Assembly (NCBI GenBank): GCA_031420415.1
Contig: JANOMT010000002.1
Coordinates: 1-64,000 of the forward strand
From: JANYGA01 sp031420415
GTDB lineage: Bacteria; Vulcanimicrobiota; Vulcanimicrobiia; Vulcanimicrobiales; Vulcanimicrobiaceae
Direction of reading: 5' to 3'
Length of the DNA: 64,000 nucleotides
Every line of letters begins with the position of its first letter. Position 1 is the stretch's first letter. This document shows positions 35,292 through 43,676 of this stretch, piece after piece. A program made the position numbers and the translations under genes. A model generated the notes under the pieces. That model was not told where the DNA came from, did not search any database, and saw nothing but the letters and a program-made list of their open reading frames with translations.

Positions 35292-37385
35292 ATGTTCGAG
35301 GAGTTAGCGTCCGCAACGGAGCGTGGCGCGGGCGATATGGTCAACGAAATCTTGCTGATTCTCGATACGAGCGAAGGCCGGCTGACCTTTGTCAGCCCGG
35401 AGGCAGGCGCATTCTTCGCCGTTCCCGCGAATCGACTCACCGGATCTGCCGCGGCTTCTCTGATACCTGAGCTCGCATCTCTCGTTCCGCGCGACTTCGA
35501 AACGCGCATCGTCAACGTGCAGGGCGCTCGCGACGTCTCCGTTCGCGTGCGCGCGCTCGCAGGTGCCGCTCCCGCCGTGATGGTCACGTTGCGATCGATC
35601 GTTTCGGACCGCGTTATCGCTTCGCGCGGCGCGCGACTCGAATCGCTCTGGACGCTCGTCGTGCGCCGCGGTCTCGGCGGCGCGGAACACGTTCGCGCGA
35701 TCTTGCACGAAGCGCTCGTGGGAATCGGTCTCGAGCGCGCGTTGCTCGCGCGCGTTGACGGCGACGCGTTTGAAATAGAAGAGACGGATTCGGGGCCTGC
35801 GCTCGTGACTCGGATCGCGATCGACCGAACCGTCGCGGGTGCTGCTGTTTTGCGGTCGGGGACGTTCGCGGTGCTCGACACGGCGGACTCGTCGGAATTT
35901 ATGGCACCTGCCGATGGTTTGCGTTGCGTGCTCGCATCGGCGTTTCGGGTTGGTGACGAACAGTACGTCTTAACGTTCGGTTCGAAGTTCCCGCGGACGG
36001 AGCCATTCGGGCTCGACGATTGGCGCTATGTCGATACGGTCGTAGAAGCGCTTTCGCGCGGAATCGAGCGGCGCGACAGCGACGCGCGGATCCAGCGGTT
36101 GGCGTACGTCGATGCGCTCACCGGGCTACCGAACCGTGTCGCGCTTCACGCACGGCTCGATGAAGCACTCGCCGAATCCGAGCGTCTCGGCGCGCGAACT
36201 GCGGTTCTCTTTCTCGATATTGACGGCTTCAAATCCGTCAACGATACCGTCGGCCACCGCGGTGGCGATGTCGTTCTCACAGAAGTCGCGCAACGGTTAC
36301 GTGGCACGTTGCGGCGCGAAGAGTATATCGGCCGGCTGGGCGGCGACGAGTTCGCGATCGTGATGCCGCATTTCGCCGACCGGAATGAAATCTCGTCGAT
36401 CGCGCAGCGAATTGGTGGCGTCCTCACGTTCCCCTTCGGCGTCGATGCCTGTCGTTTTTCGCTCAGTGCGAGCATCGGCGTCGCGATCTATCCCGACGAT
36501 GCCGCGAACCGTGACGAGTTGCTTTCCTGTGCGGATGCGGCAATGTACGCAGCAAAGGGCGATGGAGGGTCGCGCATTCGTTTCGGCGGTGCCGAAACCG
36601 ACCCCACGATCGCGATCGCGGTCGCGAGTTTCGCGGGCGAGAGCCGCGATGTCGGATATATTCTGTGCTATCAGCCGATCCTCGATATCGCCGCGGGTCG
36701 CGTTCTTGGAGCCGAAGCCCTCATTCGGCGCATCCATCCCGTACACGGCTTACTCGCTCCCGAACGTGGCTGGTCGATCGCCGACGATGAAGCGGGCCGT
36801 CGCGCGCTCGATCGGTGGGTCTTGCGCGAAGCGACGACGCAAGCGCGAGTCTGGCATTTGGCTGGTTCGCCGATCCGGATCGACGTGAACCTCGCGGCGT
36901 TCGATCAGCGCGACATCGATTCGTTACTCGCCGACGAGACGCTCGCAAGCGATGTGCGGCGCCTGCGAATCGAAATCGTGACGGAGCAGTTTGCGGATGC
37001 CGAACGCCGCGACCAACTCGCGTCCTTCGTCGGTCATTGCGCCCGAAACGGGATCGGGCTCGTCCTCGACGGCTTCGATGGAAGCTTGGGCACCCTTGCC
37101 TCGCTAGCACATTTGCCGATCGACGCCGTAAAGTTAGATCGGCCGCTCGTCGACAGCTTAGGGGGAAGCGGCCCGGCACGTGCCGTCGTCGAGGGTACCG
37201 TTATCGTTGCGAAATCGCTCGGATGGAGCGTCATTGCCAAGGGGGTCGAAACGGCGATACAGCAGGAAGGGCTCGTCGCGCTCGGATGCGACGGAATCCA
37301 GGGCTTCTTCGTCGCGCACCCGATGACGGCGAAGGACTTCGGGATGTGGTTACGCGAGCGGAACACGATCGGTCGCCAGGCGTGA
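35292..37385 (+). CDS. GGDEF-EAL cyclic di-GMP turnover protein with N-terminal sensor domains
   Basis: A 697-residue cytoplasmic-type protein without membrane helices. Residues about 15-100 resemble a PAS domain (LLILDTSEGRLTFVSPEAG), and about 115-255 a GAF-like domain. The cyclase domain has GRLGGDEF (GGDEF 350-354 intact). The expected RxxD inhibitory site five residues upstream reads RREE, so product inhibition may be absent. The EAL domain has GAEALIRR (475-477), DVNLAA, EIVTE, KLDRP, AKGVET and GIQGFF. The loop-6 DDFG is changed to DGFD (593-596), which loses one metal-ligand Asp. Synthesis seems likely and degradation doubtful. It starts 63 bases from, and divergent to, the hydrolase-mutase operon. 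The TGATG overlap couples it to the next gene. Confidence 0.88.
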   Translation: MFEELASATERGAGDMVNEILLILDTSEGRLTFVSPEAGAFFAVPANRLTGSAAASLIPELASLVPRDFETRIVNVQGARDVSVRVRALAGAAPAVMVTLRSIVSDRVIASRGARLESLWTLVVRRGLGGAEHVRAILHEALVGIGLERALLARVDGDAFEIEETDSGPALVTRIAIDRTVAGAAVLRSGTFAVLDTADSSEFMAPADGLRCVLASAFRVGDEQYVLTFGSKFPRTEPFGLDDWRYVDTVVEALSRGIERRDSDARIQRLAYVDALTGLPNRVALHARLDEALAESERLGARTAVLFLDIDGFKSVNDTVGHRGGDVVLTEVAQRLRGTLRREEYIGRLGGDEFAIVMPHFADRNEISSIAQRIGGVLTFPFGVDACRFSLSASIGVAIYPDDAANRDELLSCADAAMYAAKGDGGSRIRFGGAETDPTIAIAVASFAGESRDVGYILCYQPILDIAAGRVLGAEALIRRIHPVHGLLAPERGWSIADDEAGRRALDRWVLREATTQARVWHLAGSPIRIDVNLAAFDQRDIDSLLADETLASDVRRLRIEIVTEQFADAERRDQLASFVGHCARNGIGLVLDGFDGSLGTLASLAHLPIDAVKLDRPLVDSLGGSGPARAVVEGTVIVAKSLGWSVIAKGVETAIQQEGLVALGCDGIQGFFVAHPMTAKDFGMWLRERNTIGRQA

Positions 37386-37843
37386 TGGTGCGTGTCGTCG
37401 CGGCCCTCGTCTTGGGTACGCTCGCCATCCTCGTCGCCCCATCGGCCGCGCGAGCGACCGAATGTCCGTCACCGTCGGGCGGTCGCGTCGTCCTCGCCTC
37501 CGATCCTATGGATCCCGACGTCTTCCTCTGGGATTCGCGAACGCGCCTCGTCGATTACACCGCCGGCCAATGGGGCAGCACGCGTGCGATCTTCGCCCAT
37601 ACCTTCCTCGCGGAACCCGGTACGCAGGCCATCGTCGTCTCATGCATTCCCGCCGTCGCCCATCCTAAGTCCGGACCGGGCGACGAAGACGCGATCGGCG
37701 TGAAGGTTCTCAGCGGTCCGCATCGCGGCCGCTACGGCTGGGTGCTTTCGAGCGATATCCACCTGCGAGCCACCGTCGCAATGCCAAGTTCGGTCGGAAC
37801 GCCCGCTTCCGAGGCGCGTCGCGACCCCGAAGTCAAGCACTAA
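37385..37843 (+). CDS. Small secreted SH3-like protein
   Basis: A 152-residue protein whose ATG shares a base with the stop of the GGDEF-EAL gene. It opens with a clear signal peptide (VRVVAALVLGTLAILVAP, cleavage after SAARA). The mature part carries two cysteines (ECPSPSGG and VVSCIP) that may form a disulfide. The end, VKVLSGPHRGRYGWVLSSDIHL, resembles a bacterial SH3-like strand pattern used to bind peptidoglycan or peptides. No catalytic motif is visible. Its coupling to a c-di-GMP enzyme suggests a secreted effector or sensor partner, but this is only inferred from position. Confidence 0.65.
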   Translation: MVRVVAALVLGTLAILVAPSAARATECPSPSGGRVVLASDPMDPDVFLWDSRTRLVDYTAGQWGSTRAIFAHTFLAEPGTQAIVVSCIPAVAHPKSGPGDEDAIGVKVLSGPHRGRYGWVLSSDIHLRATVAMPSSVGTPASEARRDPEVKH

Positions 37844-37859
37844 ACCAACGATCGGCGCC

Positions 37860-37889
37860 TTGGGTACGACACTTGGCGCTTGCTATGAT
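37860..37889 (+). promoter_or_regulatory. Candidate sigma-70-type promoter of the porin gene
   Basis: TTGGGT (37860-37865) and TATGAT (37884-37889) are separated by 18 bases, close to the housekeeping -35/-10 arrangement. It lies about 120 bases upstream of the porin start. A perfect 6-bp hairpin, GGCCCA-AGA-TGGGCC (37916-37930), lies in the predicted leader. No cobalamin riboswitch box was recognised in that leader. Confidence 0.45.
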
Positions 37890-38007
37890 GGGCGAAGGCA
37901 AGTAATATTCGCGATGGCCCAAGATGGGCCACCCCGCACTTTTCGCAACATCGACCTTCAAGAAAGGGATTTTGCGTGTGACGGGTTTCTCATGAAAAGG
38001 AGTTTCC

Positions 38008-39264
38008 TTGCCTAATTCTCATGCATTCGTCGTTGCCTGCGCACTCGCGATCGCGTTTGGCTCGAACGTGACCGCTGTGTCCGCACAACCAACACCAGCC
38101 GCATCGGCGTCGGCCATCCCCGCAACGCCCAAACCCGTCGCAACGGCGACGGCGATCGCCGCTCCGACACCGACGGCGACCCCTTACAAGTTCATCACAT
38201 TCACCGGGTCGTCGCTCGACGCCGGAATCACGACGGTCCTCGGCAGCGACAAAGCGCGATTCGTCAACGGTAATCCCGCGCGCGTTTTCGACGGAGGCAA
38301 CGGTCCGTTCCAAGATTACAACAGCTCGCGCATTCTCGCGCCGGCCAATGATTTCGTGAACGTGCCCACGCTGCAGCACGCAATCGTAAATATCAATATG
38401 AATGGCCCGTTCATCGGCGGACGCATCGAGTACGGCTTCGGTCCGGATTTCGACGCAGTCGCATCCAACGGCCAATCACACTCGGGCAACGGCCCGATCC
38501 AGGCGTACCTCCAAGCGGCGAAGGGCCCCATCACCTTTATTGCCGGTAAGTTCTCGACGCTCGCCGGTGCCGAAGTCATCGAAGCGCCGGGCAACACGAA
38601 CTACTCGCGCTCGTATCAGTTCGGCAATGCCATCCCGTTCACGCACACGGGCGTTCGTCTCACCTACGCGTACGGCCCGAAACTTTCGGTCATCGTCGGC
38701 GCCAACAACGGCTGGGACGATACGAAGTTCGTCGGCAAGAAGAAGACGATCGAAGGCGGCCTCGTGATCAACCCGTCGCCGGCCTACTCGCTCAACCTCA
38801 CGACCTATAACGGCAACGATTTTGCCGTGTTCGGTAACCCCGCGATCATCAGCAATCGTATGCTGTACGATGCGGTCCTCACCGTTCACCCGACCTCGGC
38901 GCTCACGCTCGTCGGTAACTACGACAACGGGACGCAGCTCGCCGATAAAACGGATTCGTTCGCAACGGCACATTACAACGCGATCGAAGGCATCGCAACG
39001 TACCAGGTCAATTCACGCTACGCCGTCTCCCTACGCAAGGAATCGTTCCACGATACCAACGGCTTCCGCAGCGGACTCGCACAGCGCTACCAGTCGAGCA
39101 CGGCGACGATCAACTTCACGCCGAATTCGACGTTCATCGTGCGCGGGGAGTATCGCATCGACAAGAGCGACCTCAACGCGTTCGTATTCCGTCGCGATAC
39201 GGCCGGAGTCGGACGCAACTTCCAACCGACGTTCGGTCTCGAAACCGTCGTTAAATTCCCGTAG
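38008..39264 (+). CDS. Outer-membrane beta-barrel porin (BBP2/OmpL-like)
   Basis: A 418-residue exported protein starting at TTG with AAGGAG upstream. The signal peptide ends near VSAQ. A Pro/Ala/Thr-rich linker (about 28-62) precedes a beta-barrel of alternating strands such as FIGGRIEYGFGPDF, FIAGKFSTLAGAEVIE and LSVIVGANNGW. NTNYSRSYQFGNAIPFTHTGVRLTYAYG is a family hallmark (two adjoining segments). The C-terminus ends in a strand finishing TVVKFP. It fits the putative beta-barrel porin-2 family and shows that the cell has an outer membrane. It probably lets small solutes through. Its 3' end overlaps the convergent btuD gene by 14 bases. Its place beside cobalamin uptake genes may or may not be functional. 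Confidence 0.85.
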   Translation: MPNSHAFVVACALAIAFGSNVTAVSAQPTPAASASAIPATPKPVATATAIAAPTPTATPYKFITFTGSSLDAGITTVLGSDKARFVNGNPARVFDGGNGPFQDYNSSRILAPANDFVNVPTLQHAIVNINMNGPFIGGRIEYGFGPDFDAVASNGQSHSGNGPIQAYLQAAKGPITFIAGKFSTLAGAEVIEAPGNTNYSRSYQFGNAIPFTHTGVRLTYAYGPKLSVIVGANNGWDDTKFVGKKKTIEGGLVINPSPAYSLNLTTYNGNDFAVFGNPAIISNRMLYDAVLTVHPTSALTLVGNYDNGTQLADKTDSFATAHYNAIEGIATYQVNSRYAVSLRKESFHDTNGFRSGLAQRYQSSTATINFTPNSTFIVRGEYRIDKSDLNAFVFRRDTAGVGRNFQPTFGLETVVKFP

Positions 39265-40051
39265 GAATCGAAGCCGCGCGATAACCGCGCGGCAACACGC
39301 GAACGGCGCCGTCGACGACCACTCGGTCGAAGGCGACGCCGTATGCGTTTTCCAGGATCTCCGGATCGAGTGCGATCCCCGGTGGTGCGAACGCGAGGAG
39401 CCGACCGTTTCCGAAAACGGCGACGCGATCGGCGATCATCGCCGCTTCGTTGAGGTCGTGCAAGACGACGAATGCCGTCGTCGTATCGCGTGCGATGCCA
39501 CGCATCAAGCAAAGCACGTCGAGCGCGTAGCGTGGATCGAGATGTGCGGTCGGTTCGTCTAGGAGCACGACACGCGCGTCTTGCGCGCGCGCGAGCGCGA
39601 GCCATACCCGTTGGCGTTCGCCCGACGAAAGCGATTCGAAGCGCCGATCCGCAAGTGCGGCGAGGTCGACGCGTTCGAGAGCGACGAGCGTGGCTTTGCG
39701 ATCGTCATCGGACTCGGTCCAATCCCACCACGCGCGGTACGAGAAGCGTCCCGCCGCGACGACATCGCGCACGCGCGCACCGTAGACGTGATCCGCGTCG
39801 CCGGTTGCCAGCGCGATGGCGCGCGAACGATCGCGTCCCGAAAGCGTGCGCACCGCGACGCCGTCGATTGCGATCTCGCCCGATGCGATGGCATCGAAGC
39901 CCGCAATCGCGCGCAAAAGCGTCGATTTGCCGACGCCGTTTGGGCCGACGATCGCGATGAGCTCGCCCGGCAGCACATCGAGGTCGATGTTTTCGATTAA
40001 GGTCCGTGCGCCGATCGCGAGGCGAACGTTGCGAAGGCTTACGTGCCCCAT
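39251..40051 (-). CDS. btuD: Cobalamin/siderophore-type ABC ATPase BtuD
   Basis: Predicted 266 residues from the ATG at 40051. Walker A is GPNGVGKST (about 36-44), the signature is LSSGERQRVWLALARA, Walker B is VVLLDEPTAHLDP, and the H-loop is VVLHDLNEA. The WWDWTES and ATGDADHVYGARVRDVVAAG segments fit the FecE/BtuD subfamily. It powers the permease encoded by the overlapping gene upstream (13-base overlap). Vitamin B12 is the favoured substrate because cobU and a BtuF-like binding protein lie in the divergent arm. Iron-siderophore import is the alternative. Confidence 0.88.
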   Translation of the reverse strand: MGHVSLRNVRLAIGARTLIENIDLDVLPGELIAIVGPNGVGKSTLLRAIAGFDAIASGEIAIDGVAVRTLSGRDRSRAIALATGDADHVYGARVRDVVAAGRFSYRAWWDWTESDDDRKATLVALERVDLAALADRRFESLSSGERQRVWLALARAQDARVVLLDEPTAHLDPRYALDVLCLMRGIARDTTTAFVVLHDLNEAAMIADRVAVFGNGRLLAFAPPGIALDPEILENAYGVAFDRVVVDGAVRVLPRGYRAASIPTGI

Positions 40052-41031
40052 AGACGCGCACCGCCGCCGGATTTGGTATAGAGGTAAAGGAACGTCGGCA
40101 CGCCCACAAACGCGAGTACGACGCCGAGCGGTACTTCCGTCGGTCGTGCGACGGTCCGGGCGAGGGCGTCCGCGAGGGGCACGAGTGCGGCGCCGAGCAA
40201 CGCAGATGCGCAGAGCGACGCGCGCGCATCGGTGCCGACGAGACGGCGAGCGACGTGCGGTACGATGAGCCCGACGAAACCGACGATCCCCGCGAGCGCG
40301 ACGGCAGCGGCTGCGAGCAACGTCGCCGCTGCGAGCACGAGCCATTGCGTGCGCACGACGTCGACGCCGACCGCGCGCGCGACCGTCGCCCCCAGACGCA
40401 TCGCGTTGAGCGACGGAACCGCGAGTGCCGCGCAGACGATGCCGACGACCGCGTAGGGCACCGTTGTGAAGAGTTCTGCGTAGCCGCGGTTGGCGAGCGA
40501 ACCCGCGAGCCACGCGAGCACGGCATCCCCGCCGCCGCGTCCGAGCCGCACGAGCACGAGCGTCACGATTGCGCCGAAGAGGGCCGAGAGTGAGACGCCC
40601 GCGAGTATGAGGCGCTCGGCGTCGAGCCCGGCGCCTCGCCGCGCGAGAAAGGCGACGAAGAGCGCCGTCGCAAGACCCGCAGCAAACCCGATGCCCGGAA
40701 TGAGCGGCGCGGCCGCGCCGACGGCGACGGCGATTGCGATCGCCGCACCCGCGCCGGCGCTCACGCCGGTAAGAAACGGATCGACGAGCGGATTGCGCAA
40801 CAGACCTTGGAGTAAGACCCCCGACATTGCGAGCGCCGCGCCGACGAAGGCTGCGCCGAGGACTCGCGGGACGCGCAGCGTCCATACGATCGTCGCAGCA
40901 TCGCTCGTCGCACGCGGGTGCAAGAGTGCCGCGACGACCTCCGCCGGTGCGAGTGCGGAGCTGCCGACGAAGACGCCGAGCGTGCACGCACACGCGACGA
41001 GCGCGGCGAGTGCCGACCAGCGAGCGATCAT
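40039..41031 (-). CDS. btuC: Cobalamin-type ABC permease BtuC
   Basis: Predicted 330 residues from the ATG at 41031, in the normal FecCD/BtuC range. About ten hydrophobic helices are visible. Family blocks are RVPRVLGAAFVGAALAMSGVLLQGLLRNPL and LTGVSAGAGAAI. GFVGLIVPHVARRLVG is the ATPase-coupling loop, and PTEVPLGVVLAFVGVPTFLYL lies near the C-terminus. It forms the inner-membrane channel for cobalamin with BtuD. It is divergent from cobU with only 56 bases between starts, so the two arms probably share a control region. Confidence 0.88.
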   Translation of the reverse strand: MIARWSALAALVACACTLGVFVGSSALAPAEVVAALLHPRATSDAATIVWTLRVPRVLGAAFVGAALAMSGVLLQGLLRNPLVDPFLTGVSAGAGAAIAIAVAVGAAAPLIPGIGFAAGLATALFVAFLARRGAGLDAERLILAGVSLSALFGAIVTLVLVRLGRGGGDAVLAWLAGSLANRGYAELFTTVPYAVVGIVCAALAVPSLNAMRLGATVARAVGVDVVRTQWLVLAAATLLAAAAVALAGIVGFVGLIVPHVARRLVGTDARASLCASALLGAALVPLADALARTVARPTEVPLGVVLAFVGVPTFLYLYTKSGGGARLWGT

Positions 41032-41087
41032 GGTCGAGCGCCTTACCGCCGACAGGCACGCGTCCCTTGCGCGCGCAAGCGCGACGC

Positions 41088-41663
41088 GTGTCGCTGACCT
41101 TCGTAACGGGTCCCGTGCGTTCGGGCAAGAGTCGTTTTGCCGAACGGCTCGCACTCGATGCGGGCGGCGAAGTGCTCTACGTTGCGACGGCGCGCGCCGA
41201 TGCGAACGATCCGGAATGGGTCGCGCGAATCGCACATCATGCGGCACGCCGCCCACGCGACTGGCGCGTCATCGAAACCGCCCGGGCGCATCCGCTCGAA
41301 CTGGCCGAGCTCTTCGCAACCGCAGGCACGGCACAAACGTTGCTCGTCGATTCGCTCGGCACGTGGCTCGCTGATCGGATGTCGACGCGTTTCGAGCACG
41401 GCGGTGAGCGTGAGGCGAACGACGAGGATGCCCTCGATGCGGAGATCGGCAGGGTCGTCACCGCCGCTCTCGCGACGACGGCGCGCGCGATCGTCGTGGG
41501 CGAAGAAGTCGGCTGGGGCCTCGTGCCACCGTATCGCTCGGGACGTGTCTTTCGCGACGTGCTCGGCCGCGCGCAACAACGGCTCGCGACGCGTGGCGAG
41601 GACGCGTTTCTCGTCGTGTCGGGGCGCGCGATCGACTTGTCACTCGGTCGTATCATCGAATGA
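41088..41663 (+). CDS. cobU: Adenosylcobinamide kinase / adenosylcobinamide-phosphate guanylyltransferase
   Basis: A 191-residue enzyme from the GTG at 41088. It phosphorylates adenosylcobinamide and then adds GMP, the entry of salvaged cobinamide into B12 assembly. The P-loop FVTGPVRSGKSRFAE is near residues 4-18. VLYVATARADANDPEW follows, then HHAARRPRDWRVIET. LVDSLGTWLADRM is the Walker B-like block. VVGEEVGWGLVPPYRSGRVF corresponds to the conserved SNEVG-x-G-x-VP segment. Length is normal for CobU/CobP (about 180). The stop overlaps the next frame by 4 bases. Other B12 genes (cobS, cobC, cobT) are not in the window. Confidence 0.92.
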   Translation: MSLTFVTGPVRSGKSRFAERLALDAGGEVLYVATARADANDPEWVARIAHHAARRPRDWRVIETARAHPLELAELFATAGTAQTLLVDSLGTWLADRMSTRFEHGGEREANDEDALDAEIGRVVTAALATTARAIVVGEEVGWGLVPPYRSGRVFRDVLGRAQQRLATRGEDAFLVVSGRAIDLSLGRIIE

Positions 41664-41749
41664 TAGCCACGACACAGAGAGCGATTACCGCGAGTCAGCG
41701 CAGGCTCGAGTGCCCGGGGGCAAGCACGCGTCGGCTCGAAGATACGGTC

Positions 41750-42592
41750 ATGCCCTTCGCTCGTTTCACGCTCGCGCTCATCGCGTTCCTCGCCCTCTCA
41801 TTGGATTGCTCGCCCGTGCGCGCCCAGACTCCCGCACCGGCACAGCGTATCGTATCGCTGATGCCCTCGCTCACCGAAGATCTCTTCGCAATCGGCGCGG
41901 GATCGCAGGTCGTTGGCGTCTCGCAATACACGGACTTCCCGTCGGCTGCGACGCGCTTACCCGCGGTCGCGTCGTTTACGTCGGTCGATGCCGAACACAT
42001 CGTTCGCCTCCATCCCGATCTCATCGTCGGCATTCCATCGCAAGCGCCGCTCGCAGGTGATCTGCGTCGTTTGGGACTGCGCGTCGAATTCATTGCGGAC
42101 GACTCGTTCGAGGATCTCTTCGCATCGCTCGCGCGGTTGGGCACGCTGACGGGACGCGTGCCGCAAGCGCGCGCGCTTGCCGAACGTTTGCGCACGCGGA
42201 CGGCGCAACTCGTGCGCACCGTTCCGACGCAACCGCGGCCACGGACGTTCGTGACGCTCGGCGTCGCGCCGATCTTTACGGTCGGCGACGGCTCGTATAT
42301 CGCGCATCTCATCGCGCTCGCCGGCGGTCGCAATGCGAGCGGCATCGCAACCCCGTACGCACGGTACAGCCCTGAAGCATTGCTCGCAGCGCAGCCGGAT
42401 GCGATCGTCGCCGATAAGACGAGTGGCATCGATAACGTGCTCGCACGACCGCCTTGGAACGCGCTCCACGCCGTGCGCGATGGCCGCGTTTACGTCCTCG
42501 CCGATGCTGCGATCCTCGAGCGCCCCGGGCCCCGGTATAACGACGGCCTCGCGTGGCTCATCGCACGACTGCACGACCGTGGCTCGCGGTAG
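41750..42592 (+). CDS. btuF: Cobalamin-binding periplasmic protein, BtuF-like
   Basis: Predicted 280 residues from the ATG at 41750, chosen because a signal peptide starts there (FARFTLALIAFLALSLDC). The frame is also open back to an ATG at 41660. The mature domain begins RIVSLMPSLTEDLFAIGAG, the typical class III binding-protein start. VVGVSQYTDFP and SVDAEHIVRLHPDLIVG are the B12/siderophore-binding family blocks. GNFTTG-type conservation is absent, so the ligand is inferred from its neighbours. It would deliver B12 to BtuCD. The cysteine at the end of the hydrophobic stretch (LDCSP) is not a good lipobox, so it is probably soluble. It overlaps hflX by 14 bases. Confidence 0.85.
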   Translation: MPFARFTLALIAFLALSLDCSPVRAQTPAPAQRIVSLMPSLTEDLFAIGAGSQVVGVSQYTDFPSAATRLPAVASFTSVDAEHIVRLHPDLIVGIPSQAPLAGDLRRLGLRVEFIADDSFEDLFASLARLGTLTGRVPQARALAERLRTRTAQLVRTVPTQPRPRTFVTLGVAPIFTVGDGSYIAHLIALAGGRNASGIATPYARYSPEALLAAQPDAIVADKTSGIDNVLARPPWNALHAVRDGRVYVLADAAILERPGPRYNDGLAWLIARLHDRGSR

Positions 42593-43676
42593 CGTTGCGG
42601 CGGCCGCGCCCGCCGAAAAAGCACTCGTCGTCGCCGTAGATCTTCGCGATCCCAAACGTCCGCTCGAACCCGAACTCGCCGAATTCGAAGCGCTCATCGT
42701 CGCCGCGGGAGCGACGCTCGTCGGACGCATGGTGCAACGCCTAGATCGTGTCGATCCGGGCTCGCTCGTCGGGAGCGGGAAGGCGGCGGAGATCGCGGAG
42801 CGCGCGACCGAACTCGGCGCGACGAAGATTTTCGTCTTCAACGATCTGCGGCCGCGTCAGCGGACCAATCTCGAAAGCGCGATCCCGCTTCCGATCGTCG
42901 ATCGCACGATGGTGATCCTCGATATCTTCGCGCAACGCGCGCGCAGTCGCGAAGGCAAATTGCAGGTCGAACTCGCGCAATTACGTTTCCGCCAAGCGAA
43001 CCTCATCGGCTCGAGCGCGTCGCTCTCGCGCCTCGGCGGTGGTGTCGGCACGCGTGGTCCGGGCGAAACCAAGCTCGAAGTCGACCGCCGTAAGATCCAA
43101 GCGCGCGTTTCGCTCTTACGCGATCAACTCGACGACGTTTCGCGGGCCCGCGTTACGCGGCGCGCGCCGGAAGGTTCGCTCCCGCTCGTCGCGCTCGTCG
43201 GATATACGAACGTCGGCAAATCGTCGCTCCTCAACCGACTCTCGCACGCGACGAACGATGCGGCTTTCGTCGCGAATCAACCCTTCGCAACGCTCGATCC
43301 GACGTTGCGACGCGTCTATCTCTCGGCCGAACGCAGCGTCCGCCTCGCGGATACGGTCGGGTTCATCACCGAACTGCCGAAAGAGCTCGTCGCCGCATTC
43401 CGCGCGACGCTCGAAGAGTTACAACTCGCGCGCGTGCTCGTGCACGTGCTCGATGCCTCAAATCCGGATTGGCCGCGTCAGCGTGCGAGCGTCGAGACGA
43501 TCTTACGTGAACTCGAACTCGATACGAAACCCGTCGTGATCGCCTTCAATAAGTTCGATGCGGTCGCGACGGAATTGCCGCCCGGAGCGATTGCGATCAG
43601 CGCGAAGACGGGCGTCGGGCTCGATGCGTTACGTGCGGCAATTATCGGTTACCTCGACGTGCCGACGGTCGCGTGA
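42579..43676 (+). CDS. hflX: Ribosome-associated GTPase HflX
   Basis: A 365-residue protein from the GTG at 42579. HflX binds and splits stalled 70S ribosomes under stress. The N-terminal domain has VGSGKAAEIAE and VFNDLRPRQRTNLE. GGVGTRGPGETKLEVDRR is the HflX linker signature. The G domain has P-loop GYTNVGKSS, switch 1 FATLDPTLR, G3 DTVGFI and G4 NKFD. IAISAKTGVGLDAL is the G5 SAK motif. Length is slightly short of E. coli HflX (426) but normal for many bacteria. It overlaps btuF upstream (14 bases) and the protease gene downstream (4 bases). The link to B12 uptake is likely only transcriptional. Confidence 0.94.
   Translation: MARGSVAAAAPAEKALVVAVDLRDPKRPLEPELAEFEALIVAAGATLVGRMVQRLDRVDPGSLVGSGKAAEIAERATELGATKIFVFNDLRPRQRTNLESAIPLPIVDRTMVILDIFAQRARSREGKLQVELAQLRFRQANLIGSSASLSRLGGGVGTRGPGETKLEVDRRKIQARVSLLRDQLDDVSRARVTRRAPEGSLPLVALVGYTNVGKSSLLNRLSHATNDAAFVANQPFATLDPTLRRVYLSAERSVRLADTVGFITELPKELVAAFRATLEELQLARVLVHVLDASNPDWPRQRASVETILRELELDTKPVVIAFNKFDAVATELPPGAIAISAKTGVGLDALRAAIIGYLDVPTVA

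Noticed and set aside
37844..38007. Possible cobalamin riboswitch upstream of the porin
   Set aside because: No GCCACTG-type B12 box or long folded leader seen; only a short 6-bp hairpin and a promoter-like pair.
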